This document shows, piece after piece, positions 38,901 through 41,935 of a stretch of 45,530 bases of DNA. The notes beneath the pieces were generated by a model, which was not told the origin of the DNA, ran no database searches, and saw only the letters and a list, made by a program, of their open reading frames with translations. The DNA is from a virus. Location: positions 1 through 45,530 of the IMG/VR virus record IMGVR_UViG_3300019776_000652; one strand, 5' to 3'. Within the stretch, counting starts at the first letter, position 1. Every line of letters begins with the position of its first letter. A program made the position numbers and the translations under genes.

Positions 38901-40785
38901 CAAAAGCCGCATTTTTTTCGAGCGACTGAATCGCCCGCGCCGCCAGCGGTGCTGCCAGTTCCCGGCGCTTTGCCTTGGCTCGTGCCTTGGCCTCGGGCTT
39001 GCCCACGGAGGCATCCACCGCCGCGTCATGCGCCTCGGCATCGAGCAGCAAGTCAGGGTTGACCGTCAGCTCACCGTCAGGCAGCGCTCGCACGGTTTCA
39101 TTCAAAGGCAGGCCTGTCTGCGCGTCTCGGTGCGCATTACTCCAGTCAAACTGCCGAATCTCCTGCAACCCTTTCCTGGCTTGCTCTTCGGTGAGTCCAC
39201 GAGCCTGGGCCTCCTGCTGGAGTCGGGGAGTCATGCTGGAATCACTGATCCAGTCATCCGTGCCGATGTCCTTGCCCCAGTTTTGGTAAAGGTCCACCAC
39301 GGCGGCCCTTTCCACTTGCTTGGCCTCCGTAGCCTTGGCGTAGGAGTCCCGCCGCACCAGCTCCGCCTGCGCTGCCTGCGCCTTCGCCGCTTCCAGATTG
39401 TGCTCTTCCACGTCCTGCATCAGGTCATCATACCCCGCCAGTTGCAGATCATGGACATGTTGACGCTGCGCAGACAAGTAAGTCTCCGCCAGCTTCGCCG
39501 GCCACATCTCGGTCGTGCCATCCGGCAGCGTCAACGTGGCGCTGTCCGCCATGCTCACCCCGCTGTGCACGATTTGATCACGAGCCTCCCGCAGTCGCTC
39601 CACCCGCGCTTTAAACTGAGCTTCTAGCCCTTCCACAATGGCTCCCTTGGTCTGGATGCCCACCAGGGTATTGCTCACTTCGTAATCCAGACTTTCCACC
39701 ATTTGCGCCAGTTCCTTGTCGCTGAGCTTTTGCACGCTCGCCACGATCTCCTGCTCATACGCCTTTGGATCACGAAACCGCTTCTCCACCGTCGCCAGCG
39801 CTTCCTTCTTTTGCTCAGGGGTCAAAGTCGCGCTCATCTCAATGTCACGCACGCTCTGCTCATACCGACGTTCCCGCGCCTTTGTCCGCGCCTCCGGCGA
39901 CCCCGGCACGATCACCTCGGGCCGCGCCCCCACGCCAGCCTCTTGCACTGGCTTGACCTCTTGACCAGTTTTGACGCCTTGACCTTCCGGGCTCTTCATC
40001 AGCGGAATCCCCGCCTCGAACTGCTGCACCTCGCGCTGCATTCGCTGCCGTTCCTTTTCCCAGCCAAGTTCCTGCTTCTTGCGGTCGATCACCTGCGTCT
40101 CCGCTTCGTCCAGAGCGGCCTGCAAAGCGGCGGCCTGCTGCCTGATCGCGGCCAAGCCCTGCTCAGCGTTTGCCCGCTGAGCTTCGGTCAGGTTGATGTC
40201 ATTCTCCAGCCGGTCTTCGAGTTCTTTGGCCTGCCGATCCGCGCGTTGCTTCGCCTGCCGCTTCTCCAGCGCCTTCAGCTCTGCCTCACTTGTGGACGTC
40301 TTGATCTGATCATCCACCGTGCCAATCGCGGCCCGGCTGGCGGCCGTGCCTGCATTCATTTGCTGCCGGTGCTTCGAGTCTGCTGCGCGTTGCTCAGCTT
40401 GCATCTGCTTGGCCTTGACCTCTTGACTCTTGACCAGTTTTTCCTGCTTTTGCTGTTCCCAGACTGCATCCGGCTGCACCGGCTGGATCACGCCATCAGA
40501 ATCGACATACATTGGCCGCCCTTCGGCGCGCCATGCCGCTTCCTTCACATTGTTTTGCTGCCGCTTAGCCTCATCGGCAGCTTTCTTCTCCAAGTCTCCC
40601 TGTCTCTTGGTCTCCTTGTCTAATTCAGCCTGCGCTTCCTCACGGCCCTCCTGCATCAGTTCCTCATCCGTCTTCCGCCGGCGAGTCGTCGCGCGCGGTT
40701 GAGTCAGGGTAGAAGAGGCTTGTTGGCGGAGAGTGCGGAGAAAATTCTGAATGGGGTCCATGAATGTCGTGAGGTATGGCGGCAT
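23968..40785 (-). CDS. Giant polyvalent protein with DarB-like helicase-methyltransferase (5605 aa)
   Basis: One uninterrupted frame fills 37% of the window. In order it has coiled coil (1-480), a Gly/Ala-rich region (about 600-900), a degenerate metallopeptidase-like segment (near 1376), a polyvalent-associated segment (1877-2495), an SF2 helicase plus adenine methyltransferase (2496-3784), a kinase-like domain, a pyrophosphatase-like domain, a short unknown domain, an ADP-ribosyltransferase-like domain and a C-terminal LPD38-like domain. Seven copies of an [SAT]-R-[AS]-[MQ]-R-G motif (Arg at 1876, 2495, 3784, 4070, 4289, 4396 and 4611) mark the borders. The gene sits between TerL and portal, where ejection proteins are common. 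It is probably packaged and injected with DNA to protect it. Start 40785 (MPPYLTTF) or 40761 (MDPIQNF). Confidence 0.9.
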   Translation of the reverse strand: MPPYLTTFMDPIQNFLRTLRQQASSTLTQPRATTRRRKTDEELMQEGREEAQAELDKETKRQGDLEKKAADEAKRQQNNVKEAAWRAEGRPMYVDSDGVIQPVQPDAVWEQQKQEKLVKSQEVKAKQMQAEQRAADSKHRQQMNAGTAASRAAIGTVDDQIKTSTSEAELKALEKRQAKQRADRQAKELEDRLENDINLTEAQRANAEQGLAAIRQQAAALQAALDEAETQVIDRKKQELGWEKERQRMQREVQQFEAGIPLMKSPEGQGVKTGQEVKPVQEAGVGARPEVIVPGSPEARTKARERRYEQSVRDIEMSATLTPEQKKEALATVEKRFRDPKAYEQEIVASVQKLSDKELAQMVESLDYEVSNTLVGIQTKGAIVEGLEAQFKARVERLREARDQIVHSGVSMADSATLTLPDGTTEMWPAKLAETYLSAQRQHVHDLQLAGYDDLMQDVEEHNLEAAKAQAAQAELVRRDSYAKATEAKQVERAAVVDLYQNWGKDIGTDDWISDSSMTPRLQQEAQARGLTEEQARKGLQEIRQFDWSNAHRDAQTGLPLNETVRALPDGELTVNPDLLLDAEAHDAAVDASVGKPEAKARAKAKRRELAAPLAARAIQSLEKNAAFAEWLAKNTRGTPVERMEQFTAEMKKGGWVNAAVMKFQGGASNLPAGWLGALAGMTGSDSMLDYARYWKDRSAAWETAAAAAGKGTNAVGRFAGSVAGGAPSVLESMAIGTVAGRLSGSGKVALGAAALDAGAQSGGSTFVDAVDAYMRKGMSQDEAKAKALAPAMASAAVTALATSIGSKGVESLLTREGQEALKGGLKGFIANVAQEVGSEAVEEFTDQALQGVIAQATYAPEKGVGQILSEAIEAGLVGGVLGGFAGAISGKDQTPTEQGMLTPASTETKEPVKSDAQLAIEGYADPKKSPDAVAVTKARASALLKIGQGAKLEDLSEAELNGVGYARDPQTGEMKPGRYTNDPKTGALEWKAGETPPNHRHVYSVPDSKGKPQLVINQRALDKLREVLPAVADAIKLDEAARVAQIKGQAGGQEAKTISPKMDVAGASPDRGASPQVGAVAAQGAAGVTESGPPRAVGTPVGGDSAAPPAGVRAEDLETGRGGDLETLSLPEEERAEQLAFELGRRGLDEQQAGIAARLVVKRLGVTPEGYAVQMAGTDFDDAMTAMGWVRGTGKKWVLASPERWEAAKKDLETPAAETGRQAAPDSNQLKPAGSTGVPQSQAAKTAEPINQEPPAKVGYETGKLTAIEVPELIESKVWREAKIKAIDGFSRSFAKGKAQATATAVKSMQALERLVDEKFGRLFDQIVIGEAQDGGGLGAMMGRDGQTVLVISPAAFIRFGARTDGGLELALSEEVIHAFAQAKLSRAEVVGKVRQMEQHAPEMIRVWWQTYYAPAIQDGNMPANPPAKLSDEEAFHAGHEILRMMVQDAVFAGKVFESLTPGADSVTTETVEALAGIVEWLKQALKTMGQTLKQALGKLEPKERASMQRVIEDIADLYQRAVASGEKISDLVYWQKEAARGAEKARIAAEKAAMMKDVETPAAETGRLVEEEDLAEAADAYLDGQGKSKGQEVKKATGGAIAASNLRQRLAEIPDPDTGKDNILVAIARSGKILRPSKAYLERMKAEGKSVSKADWDWMERSPVPFPFSNLVFRAGNGSTMDRAIIELHGKGFFPGVAVEDVTGDMVAAKILDVIDRYNAKKSGNDQDSQEQRYWDGLEEQALRFERATESGPVDVHAASLQVGDVMLLKGDDGKPHRVEVIKLDLEPATEAELAEQLPNVWRDAVGKPVKLASVTLKDGTTFGVQTIDGDERIYVDALTVAPGKDSALFNEDTLNMLGDKGTKGLFEQGLGARAMRGDGTDPSGFYSRLSQVIEQKMPNRADVATIKGIISNPQTGIKAEELKWSGIMPWLESEGQRAESGGKITKQAVLEYLAADGAVRLEEVQMGGVDRMTAPRSAERLRRVMREKGFNASEADSVIQAAERTENIYTGRDEQINDLVQEVISDYRGQRENPQTNTKFAQYQLPGGENYREVVLALPDKRQKSDSQEVARLRAFNPILAEKTDEARSQEYGWFQFINGLSEQDQNWVDRYIEAVSPDEEAKLIGPQSDYTSSHFPDVPNYVAHMRVNDRVDAEGRPGTFLEEIQSDRHQAGREKGYQGEFPTDVLEEAISNGASESVARGHIKRLMERPTGDAASEGWQYLGRYVSKIDLNEVFHDRKNDAIPDAPFRKDWALQMFKRGLRDAVATGKEWIGWTTGDTQAERYDLSKQISSLEVKRDGDRYILNAYDINGNDAIQDKGVPRNELADVVGKDLANKIIGDFETNDAKREELRRDMEAARRGMNTGTESEQDAAYDRYKSLQKERDALDAPEEMTYEGDNLKVGGEGMKGFYDSILPKEIGKYVKQWGAGVVKGELAEHHRQKELSWLTDVHPLDTETFQTLYPPVKTPIWRVDITPAMRAGVEGGQVLFSRSMRGQGSLFGGDDLSMFGAGPLFPGTTQGGKADLFQAPQANVPSSKSQVPSLDFNLESASPEQLRAEATRRENAEKIKQRQSAPLVGTQGDIGQMDMLGGGDLFASPAPRVDTPTQDAPATPRTLESDRPRGTAAVGGREAGVSAGTGLFRADADAVGAGGNAGEDAEGNDRAPARGDAPAGGAAGAERVQGEASRVSGSPAGSAEPGGSSGIDEPRAAVESGAELDLFGTAPERPAADEVAQDRASTPSQRLIEQATVQNTAEGWDDIVPGDRENIAKTLPILLPQQHDDVKKTEDRWFNQEPTKDDPKKGMLFTNGTGTGKTFTGLGIIKRFEMMGRGRVLIVVPSQPKVTDWQNEGLRVMVKASPLNNTTDVGSGVVVTTYANFRANAALQAEPWDLIVYDESHYLGGNAQGTQTENMSAHYRATNKPGFYAQQKAEYAVIGAAPNPEDREAMQAYNERREAKAAEIEAKRKTFPDTKAVFLSATPFNYHKSLGYADGYLFASPRSESTGYNVPQGMDRYLVENFGYSMKTNRLTSPPPEVDVGLMEREWSERQFQNGSMSGRMIDVPYDYSREFILLDSQLGKQLDEGFQDLAWGPRGESREQGTYWEPLRRAFRNYWYGTSGGYSKRMQLLESIKVAGALERMNQHLDMGRKIVLFHSYNNADPVHPFTLNYLPLPTAEASKLAREWRDLHPDLVGMDFKRLFNPRSLVADEFGDRARFFNGEVSPKERMAGVKAFNADDSGVDVIMIQMEAGKEGISLHDVTGNGRQRVLMNAALPVKPTDAIQSEGRIYRIGVKSNAIQEYLVLHTAMERSAFGSKISERTGTVENMALGKMARTLKDSFKSGYLNAHGEAPSAEQGLGGKKQDTAELLGSDMDRAKSYYFGRQKKTSKTKAAEGIDYFATPEPVGLTMVRFLDAKAGMDLLEPSAGHGAIGRFFPEFTTNKYVEPSRGLSDELRIKVAAGKVEVMPFEDLHIVNKFDGVAMNPPFGTAGKMAMEHVAKAAKHLRQGGRLVALIPEGSAMEKRFEQWLYEGEGKDMHLRASYGLPTVTFERAGTSVKTRIVVLDKADLWEIRKEGEYSWTAYDSFGTKRISRQGDEATLRAMAKHMNDFIGFQGEVDLQQRSPRELSAETIGELFDQLEDLSPPGRIVRDVATEKVEADDPKTQEADSDAMAKAVAKIDQAYQKLDSESSQRAGVPASPASGSPYSVAETLHAKKGTMTYVAKMDRRLSDTEYRSELSRAKSAGGYYSAFKGSGAIPGFQFPSAAVRDAFVAGYGAQVLGSRAMRGNPATNEVQSAAIRGIFESLYGKETATRHSRNDARSFARLAARDLRREMGAPSRASETLNPSDIRIQAAILANWARDNGLLITQLPADYQPGSDRDFGQMEHSVWRTSDKRRVVKLTKPGQYGLYPVAQNIGLDMRAAASSPLRYLERLEMANQVFGDDWVLHGVLVNRQGQVQLLTSQPAYDGELPGSLVDDTPEEEQDVERERQQRAIAKAMAEYGFAPSRVNPSTFYRASDNTAVFDAHLYNVMWVDSATGPDLVPFDVIVMQPQGKLRENLQQQMLGSRAMRPADTSATSTAPVDQAAHEAATSPNNPLPEPTQAQKEAGNYKLGHVRISGHEISIENPAGSERKGTDPSGKAWSVTMQDHYGYFKGTNAKDGDHVDVFVKAGTPADYSGPVHVIRQVKVGSSKSQVSSSKTGSGKLETLNLKPETSDPPKQFDEYKVMLGYPTAEEARAAYLRNYAKGWQGLDKLTSHTQAEFQVIKDQVFTVPGPVREGDKVLAARAMRGGKGYLGTVADGEVIAVKVPDLEKARHGDLREIASASHEDGAKDFRFNPETQTVYWGRLASVTEAERQKVADWLEGDGQTVIGHKQTSGSEANYREAHGLLGSRAMDAEYLAAVEAGDMVKAQRMVDEAAKAAGYDIDAHHGARTSFTRFATPSYFSTTQEYADWFRRAKDGVEPTMRVKLKPGKTADLTRFGTDPITGKQYLDELQKQVGPLYETLIRSVEYMQSMLDVTGESKAPVWRWTRQIQQKSPSAFYQSGIGLLKQKETLVEDGQVKEDAVFLAMLPSQIKSADPVTRDESGKVIPLSQRFNHESDSILYTRAQRGTDPETTADSLDKVGEIIAKTGNAMFVTLPVWTASTAAKMGSAAVEKTGVQKPLAWLGSNRLDKWVYENWTNKWLWARARTGKEAVKAWLQKPGALNGVGKAIADNALPLWSVPREWLAMMHESQRKSAWGREKAMDVVRALSHSAKVSDLAYPKEFVENPAYRVQMFDAMEGKVPMTSLPKPLQELAARLRGMLETTGRELVKQELMNLDTFEELRDTGWMPRFTEDEAGEAAGSWLKAFKLGVKDLKQQRSTAWHIVDTTKKDATGQYVTVNRTEGAKRNRWRFRDERQRDGFYEDFIRSEAVRFLQEQGSNVTNLLAALKIDDKKSIREEIAGLTRASIDLPAQMTEPMRNIVRRAIELQRVRYKKEKPFEPDKLIKDPVYAVARYVMAQTHNAATMELMKETAKVKAWTIEPPKKVGNAKEAPPPGYTEIPENPRFGPLSGRWVRDDIATQVLDVVNVDGAAMKFYDSMLRKWKGGKLVLNPGSHIRDAVGNTAFAYLGGNSLWNPGNWPYYRDAIAILRDGGPKFAELIEMQVLGGDAYTTQVKTALRGLLPDQKTVENADAGALMRMVMGLGAGARGTYEYLSALRSLPDDFYKTAAFNKYRAQGMDPREAAAEVRKWFPYYDRLGTSAYWKVSGRFLNPFGSFFRESTRIMGRAAMERPMALSAVMLFASAVTRYSLMALGLGDDDEEAVFRAMRGKLVGGVVDAPVFSMLLPMRTSEGQLQQWDLSSVMPFADLIGTRVEMMEDEDEFTKWWRARFTSSPLLAAAWSASTNTDAFTGRKIVQDDMGVIESAGERLKNLAGDILPPLTPGVGVHAATLSNAGRRTNSLDMRNKYQSWIRALLGMDVRSADPDLRKETAFFRQKNNLPVVGNSNTYTTPLKSRLAADIKGELIQDEPDLDKIAEAMARLEASGNPVKTAKQMTDLLDSLDPTKLIKKEFRARLIASFSPEAKRVFNTRQTEFKKSQAKAPGILAEIRRQQAKAKE
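23971..26952 (-). other. C-terminal LPD38-like region (residues 4612-5605)
   Basis: A long helical region with GKLVLNPGSHIRDAVGN, RFLNPFGSFFRESTRIMGRA and a hydrophobic patch (MALSAVMLFASAVTRYSLMA) has the features of the large-polyvalent-protein-associated domain 38 that ends many such proteins. It may anchor the protein in the virion or the membrane during ejection. The family name is from memory. Confidence 0.5.
26953..27597 (-). other. ADP-ribosyltransferase-like segment (residues 4397-4611)
   Basis: DAHHGARTSFTRF followed by SYFSTTQEYADWF reproduces the H-G...F...(F/Y)(F/S)-x-E-Y-A pattern of ADP-ribosyltransferase domains found in polyvalent proteins (NAD-binding His, then an S-T-x-E strand). 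A catalytic Glu is not certain. It is bounded by tag copies six and seven. A role in modifying host proteins would fit an injected effector. Confidence 0.5.
27598..27918 (-). other. Unassigned 107-residue segment between tags 5 and 6
   Basis: Residues 4290-4396 start GGKGYLGTVADGEVIAVKVP and include DFRFNPETQTVYWGRLASVT and VADWLEGDGQTVIGHK. It is small, well folded by composition, and set off by a tag on each side. I do not recognise it. Confidence 0.55.
27919..28575 (-). other. Pyrophosphatase-like (InPase polyvalent) domain (residues 4071-4289)
   Basis: GNYKLGHVRISGHEISIENP followed by GSERKGTDPSGKAWSVTM and DGDHVDVFVK matches the inorganic-pyrophosphatase-like domain of polyvalent proteins; the DGD-x-x-D acidic cluster resembles the pyrophosphatase metal site. 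Near residues 4192-4218 a Ser/Lys/Thr-rich stretch interrupts the domain (see the repeat entry). Activity is inferred. Confidence 0.6.
28133..28212. repeat. AACTTGA/TTCAAGTTT word-repeat insertion within the pyrophosphatase-like domain
   Basis: The stretch is made of words such as AAGTTTCAAGTTT and GGAACTTGAAACTTGAGAC, which form an imperfect inverted repeat, and it encodes GSSKSQVSSSKTGSGKLETL. It lies between RQVKV and KQFDEYKVMLG, positions that are close together in related domains, so it looks like an in-frame insertion in a loop. Confidence 0.65.
28576..29433 (-). other. Polyvalent-protein kinase-like domain (residues 3785-4070)
   Basis: DKRRVVKLTKPGQYGLYP carries the ATP-binding Lys of a protein-kinase fold, followed by SPLRYLERLEMANQVFGDDW and VQLLTSQPAYDGE, and FDAHLYNVMWVDS with a D-x-H-x-x-N catalytic-loop-like run. 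This is the arrangement of the kinase domain described in polyvalent proteins. It is bounded by tags three and four. Confidence 0.65.
29434..33300 (-). other. DarB-like helicase and N6-adenine methyltransferase segment (residues 2496-3784)
   Basis: Helicase motifs: Walker A TNGTGTGKTFTGLGI (near 2818), Walker B YDESH (near 2898), motif III LSATPFNY (near 2982) and motif VI SEGRIYRIG (near 3289). Methyltransferase motifs: SAM loop LEPSAGHGAIG (near 3427) and catalytic AMNPPFG (near 3485). This pair is the layout of P1 DarB, which protects injected DNA from restriction in cis. Before it lies a Gly/Ala/Pro-rich linker. Confidence 0.8.
33137..33175. repeat. GGAACTTGAGACTTGGAACTTGG word-repeat in a linker
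   Basis: The DNA is a run of near-identical AACTTG/GACTTGG words and encodes VPSSKSQVPSLDFNLE. It lies some 45 residues after tag two, at the start of the linker before the helicase. Confidence 0.6.
33301..35157 (-). other. Polyvalent-associated domain (residues 1877-2495)
   Basis: Segments such as FYSRLSQVIEQKMPNRADVA, HFPDVPNYVAHMRVNDRVDA, FLEEIQSDRHQAG and ERYDLSKQISSLEV occur widely in large phage polyvalent proteins; function unknown. A word-like insertion (34952-34984) encodes SEGQRAESGG within the WLE...KITKQ region. Confidence 0.6.
34952..34984. repeat. GGAGAGC/AGAGAGCGG word-repeat insertion
   Basis: The minus strand reads AGAGCGAAGGGCAGAGAGCG then GAGAGCGGAGGG, and encodes ESEGQRAESGG. 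Related proteins have a short loop at this place (W-L-x-x-x-K-x-T-K), so this is probably an in-frame expansion. Confidence 0.55.
35158..40785 (-). other. N-terminal ejection-like and metallopeptidase-like region (residues 1-1876)
   Basis: Coiled coil with Lys/Glu/Gln-rich heptads to about 480, then a small-residue-rich stretch (AAAAAGKGTNAVGRFAGSVA, then GGVLGGFAGAISG) that could cross a membrane, then a helical block with SEEVIHAFAQAK near 1376. The last resembles an H-E-x-x-H metallopeptidase helix that has lost its first His. Other parts are unassigned. Confidence 0.5.
37401..37440. repeat. GAGACTTGGAGACTGGGAGAG word-repeat in an inter-domain linker
   Basis: Words of GGAGACTTGGAGACT type encode EDLETGRGGDLETL at residues about 1116-1129. 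Further copies of the class encode TETKRQGDLEKK-like residues at 40588-40621. Confidence 0.55.
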
Positions 40786-40865
40786 GAGATGGCCGTCCGG
40801 TCATCCCCTCCGCGCTCGCGACATCGGCCTGCTTGCTTGGTGGGCTTGTTGTTCTTTGAAAATCG

Positions 40866-41426
40866 CTACCAATTGCCTCGAATCACCTGCCCACTGCTGC
40901 TGTAGCTGGGCCGTTGCTCGTTGCGATTGATCTTTCTGCGTAGCTTCCGCAGCGCCTCAGCGCTCGGAGTGCCCGTGTTGTAGTTCACACGCGGCTTGGC
41001 GGGTTGCAGCGGGCTCGGGCGGCGATCAAACCCCACTTTGCCCATGCCTGGAATGTCCACGCCATCGCTCCACTTTTCCCCCATGCTTGGAGCCTGGGGC
41101 TTGTTCTGCGCGGCTTTCTGCGGTGGCCGTGGCACGCTTGGTGCCGCGCTCTTCGTCACCGGCTTCACATACTGCGGCTGACGATTCAGCACCTCCTCGC
41201 GCCCGGCTTTCTTTAGCCGTTCTTCACGGGCTACATCACTCTCGCTGTCTGACCGACTCACCGCCGCCTCTGCGGCTTTCTGAAAATTCTTTTGCGATCC
41301 ATACGCCCCGCGCTGCTGACTGCTCAGGCGTCCATACGCAAAACCACGCGCCCGTGCCAAAGCGCCTGCGCCCTGAATCTTGCTGCCTTGCATCGGTTCG
41401 CCAAAGGCGTTGGTGGATCGTGCCAT
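40866..41426 (-). CDS. Basic virion-type protein, unknown (186 aa)
   Basis: The product starts MARSTNAFGEPMQGSKIQGA and is rich in Lys, Arg, Ser, Pro and Gln with little predicted fold, ending RKINRNEQRPSYSSSGQVIR. It sits immediately upstream of the giant gene and downstream of the 156-residue protein, where ejection or virion accessory proteins are expected. No family is recognised. The gap 40786-40865 to the giant gene contains only an ATG-TGA micro-frame (MSRARRG). Confidence 0.5.
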   Translation of the reverse strand: MARSTNAFGEPMQGSKIQGAGALARARGFAYGRLSSQQRGAYGSQKNFQKAAEAAVSRSDSESDVAREERLKKAGREEVLNRQPQYVKPVTKSAAPSVPRPPQKAAQNKPQAPSMGEKWSDGVDIPGMGKVGFDRRPSPLQPAKPRVNYNTGTPSAEALRKLRRKINRNEQRPSYSSSGQVIRGNW

Positions 41427-41431
41427 AGATT

Positions 41432-41902
41432 TTAGATTGCGGTGAAAGTGGCTGGAGTGAAACTGCTTGGCAGTCTCCTGGCTTGTCGAAGGGGCGTGCC
41501 TTGATTGTTAAGGCCATACTCCTGATTGACCAGCGTGCGCGCTCCTTCGGCCTGGGTGTCGATTTGCTTCTGCCTTGCAGCACGCAAGGTCCCACGATTC
41601 GCAGCCCCAAGCCCGCTCATCTGGATACCCTTTGGCCCCAGTTTACGCCGGCGCAGCTCTGCATAAGTGCCACCGCCCACGGGCCGCGGGCCGCGATTCA
41701 GCAGCGCAGCATTTTGAGCCGCGGTGAAAGCATTCTTTTCAGCCAGATTTTCCTCGGCATCCTGCGTGTTCAGCGCCGCCTCGGCATTGTTTTTCTCCAC
41801 GCCGATCTGCGTCACCCTCGGGTCCATCGCCGCTTTTTGCTGCTGAATGGGTGCCATCATCCGCGTGATTGGACTCTTGACATTGATTTTCGGAAAGGCC
41901 AT
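41432..41902 (-). CDS. Small virion-type protein, unknown (156 aa)
   Basis: The product starts MAFPKINVKSPITRMMAPIQ and has an Ala/Asn/Glu helical middle (NNAEAALNTQDAEENLAEKN). It lies just downstream of TerL and is separated from the 186-residue gene by five bases. It may be a head protein. The start ATG is 17 bases from a TAATCACC element. Confidence 0.5.
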   Translation of the reverse strand: MAFPKINVKSPITRMMAPIQQQKAAMDPRVTQIGVEKNNAEAALNTQDAEENLAEKNAFTAAQNAALLNRGPRPVGGGTYAELRRRKLGPKGIQMSGLGAANRGTLRAARQKQIDTQAEGARTLVNQEYGLNNQGTPLRQARRLPSSFTPATFTAI

Positions 41903-41918
41903 GGTCGTCGGGGGTGAT

Positions 41919-41926
41919 GGTGATTA
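41919..41926 (-). promoter_or_regulatory. Junction element TAATCACC between TerL and the 156-codon gene
   Basis: It begins ten bases after the TerL stop and lies 17 bases before the next ATG. No Shine-Dalgarno sequence is seen. Confidence 0.5.
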
Positions 41927-41935
41927 CTCAGAATT

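Noticed and set aside
38089-39627. 512-codon plus-strand ORF in the N-terminal part of the giant gene
   Set aside because: Antisense shadow with low-complexity Arg/His/Leu translation.
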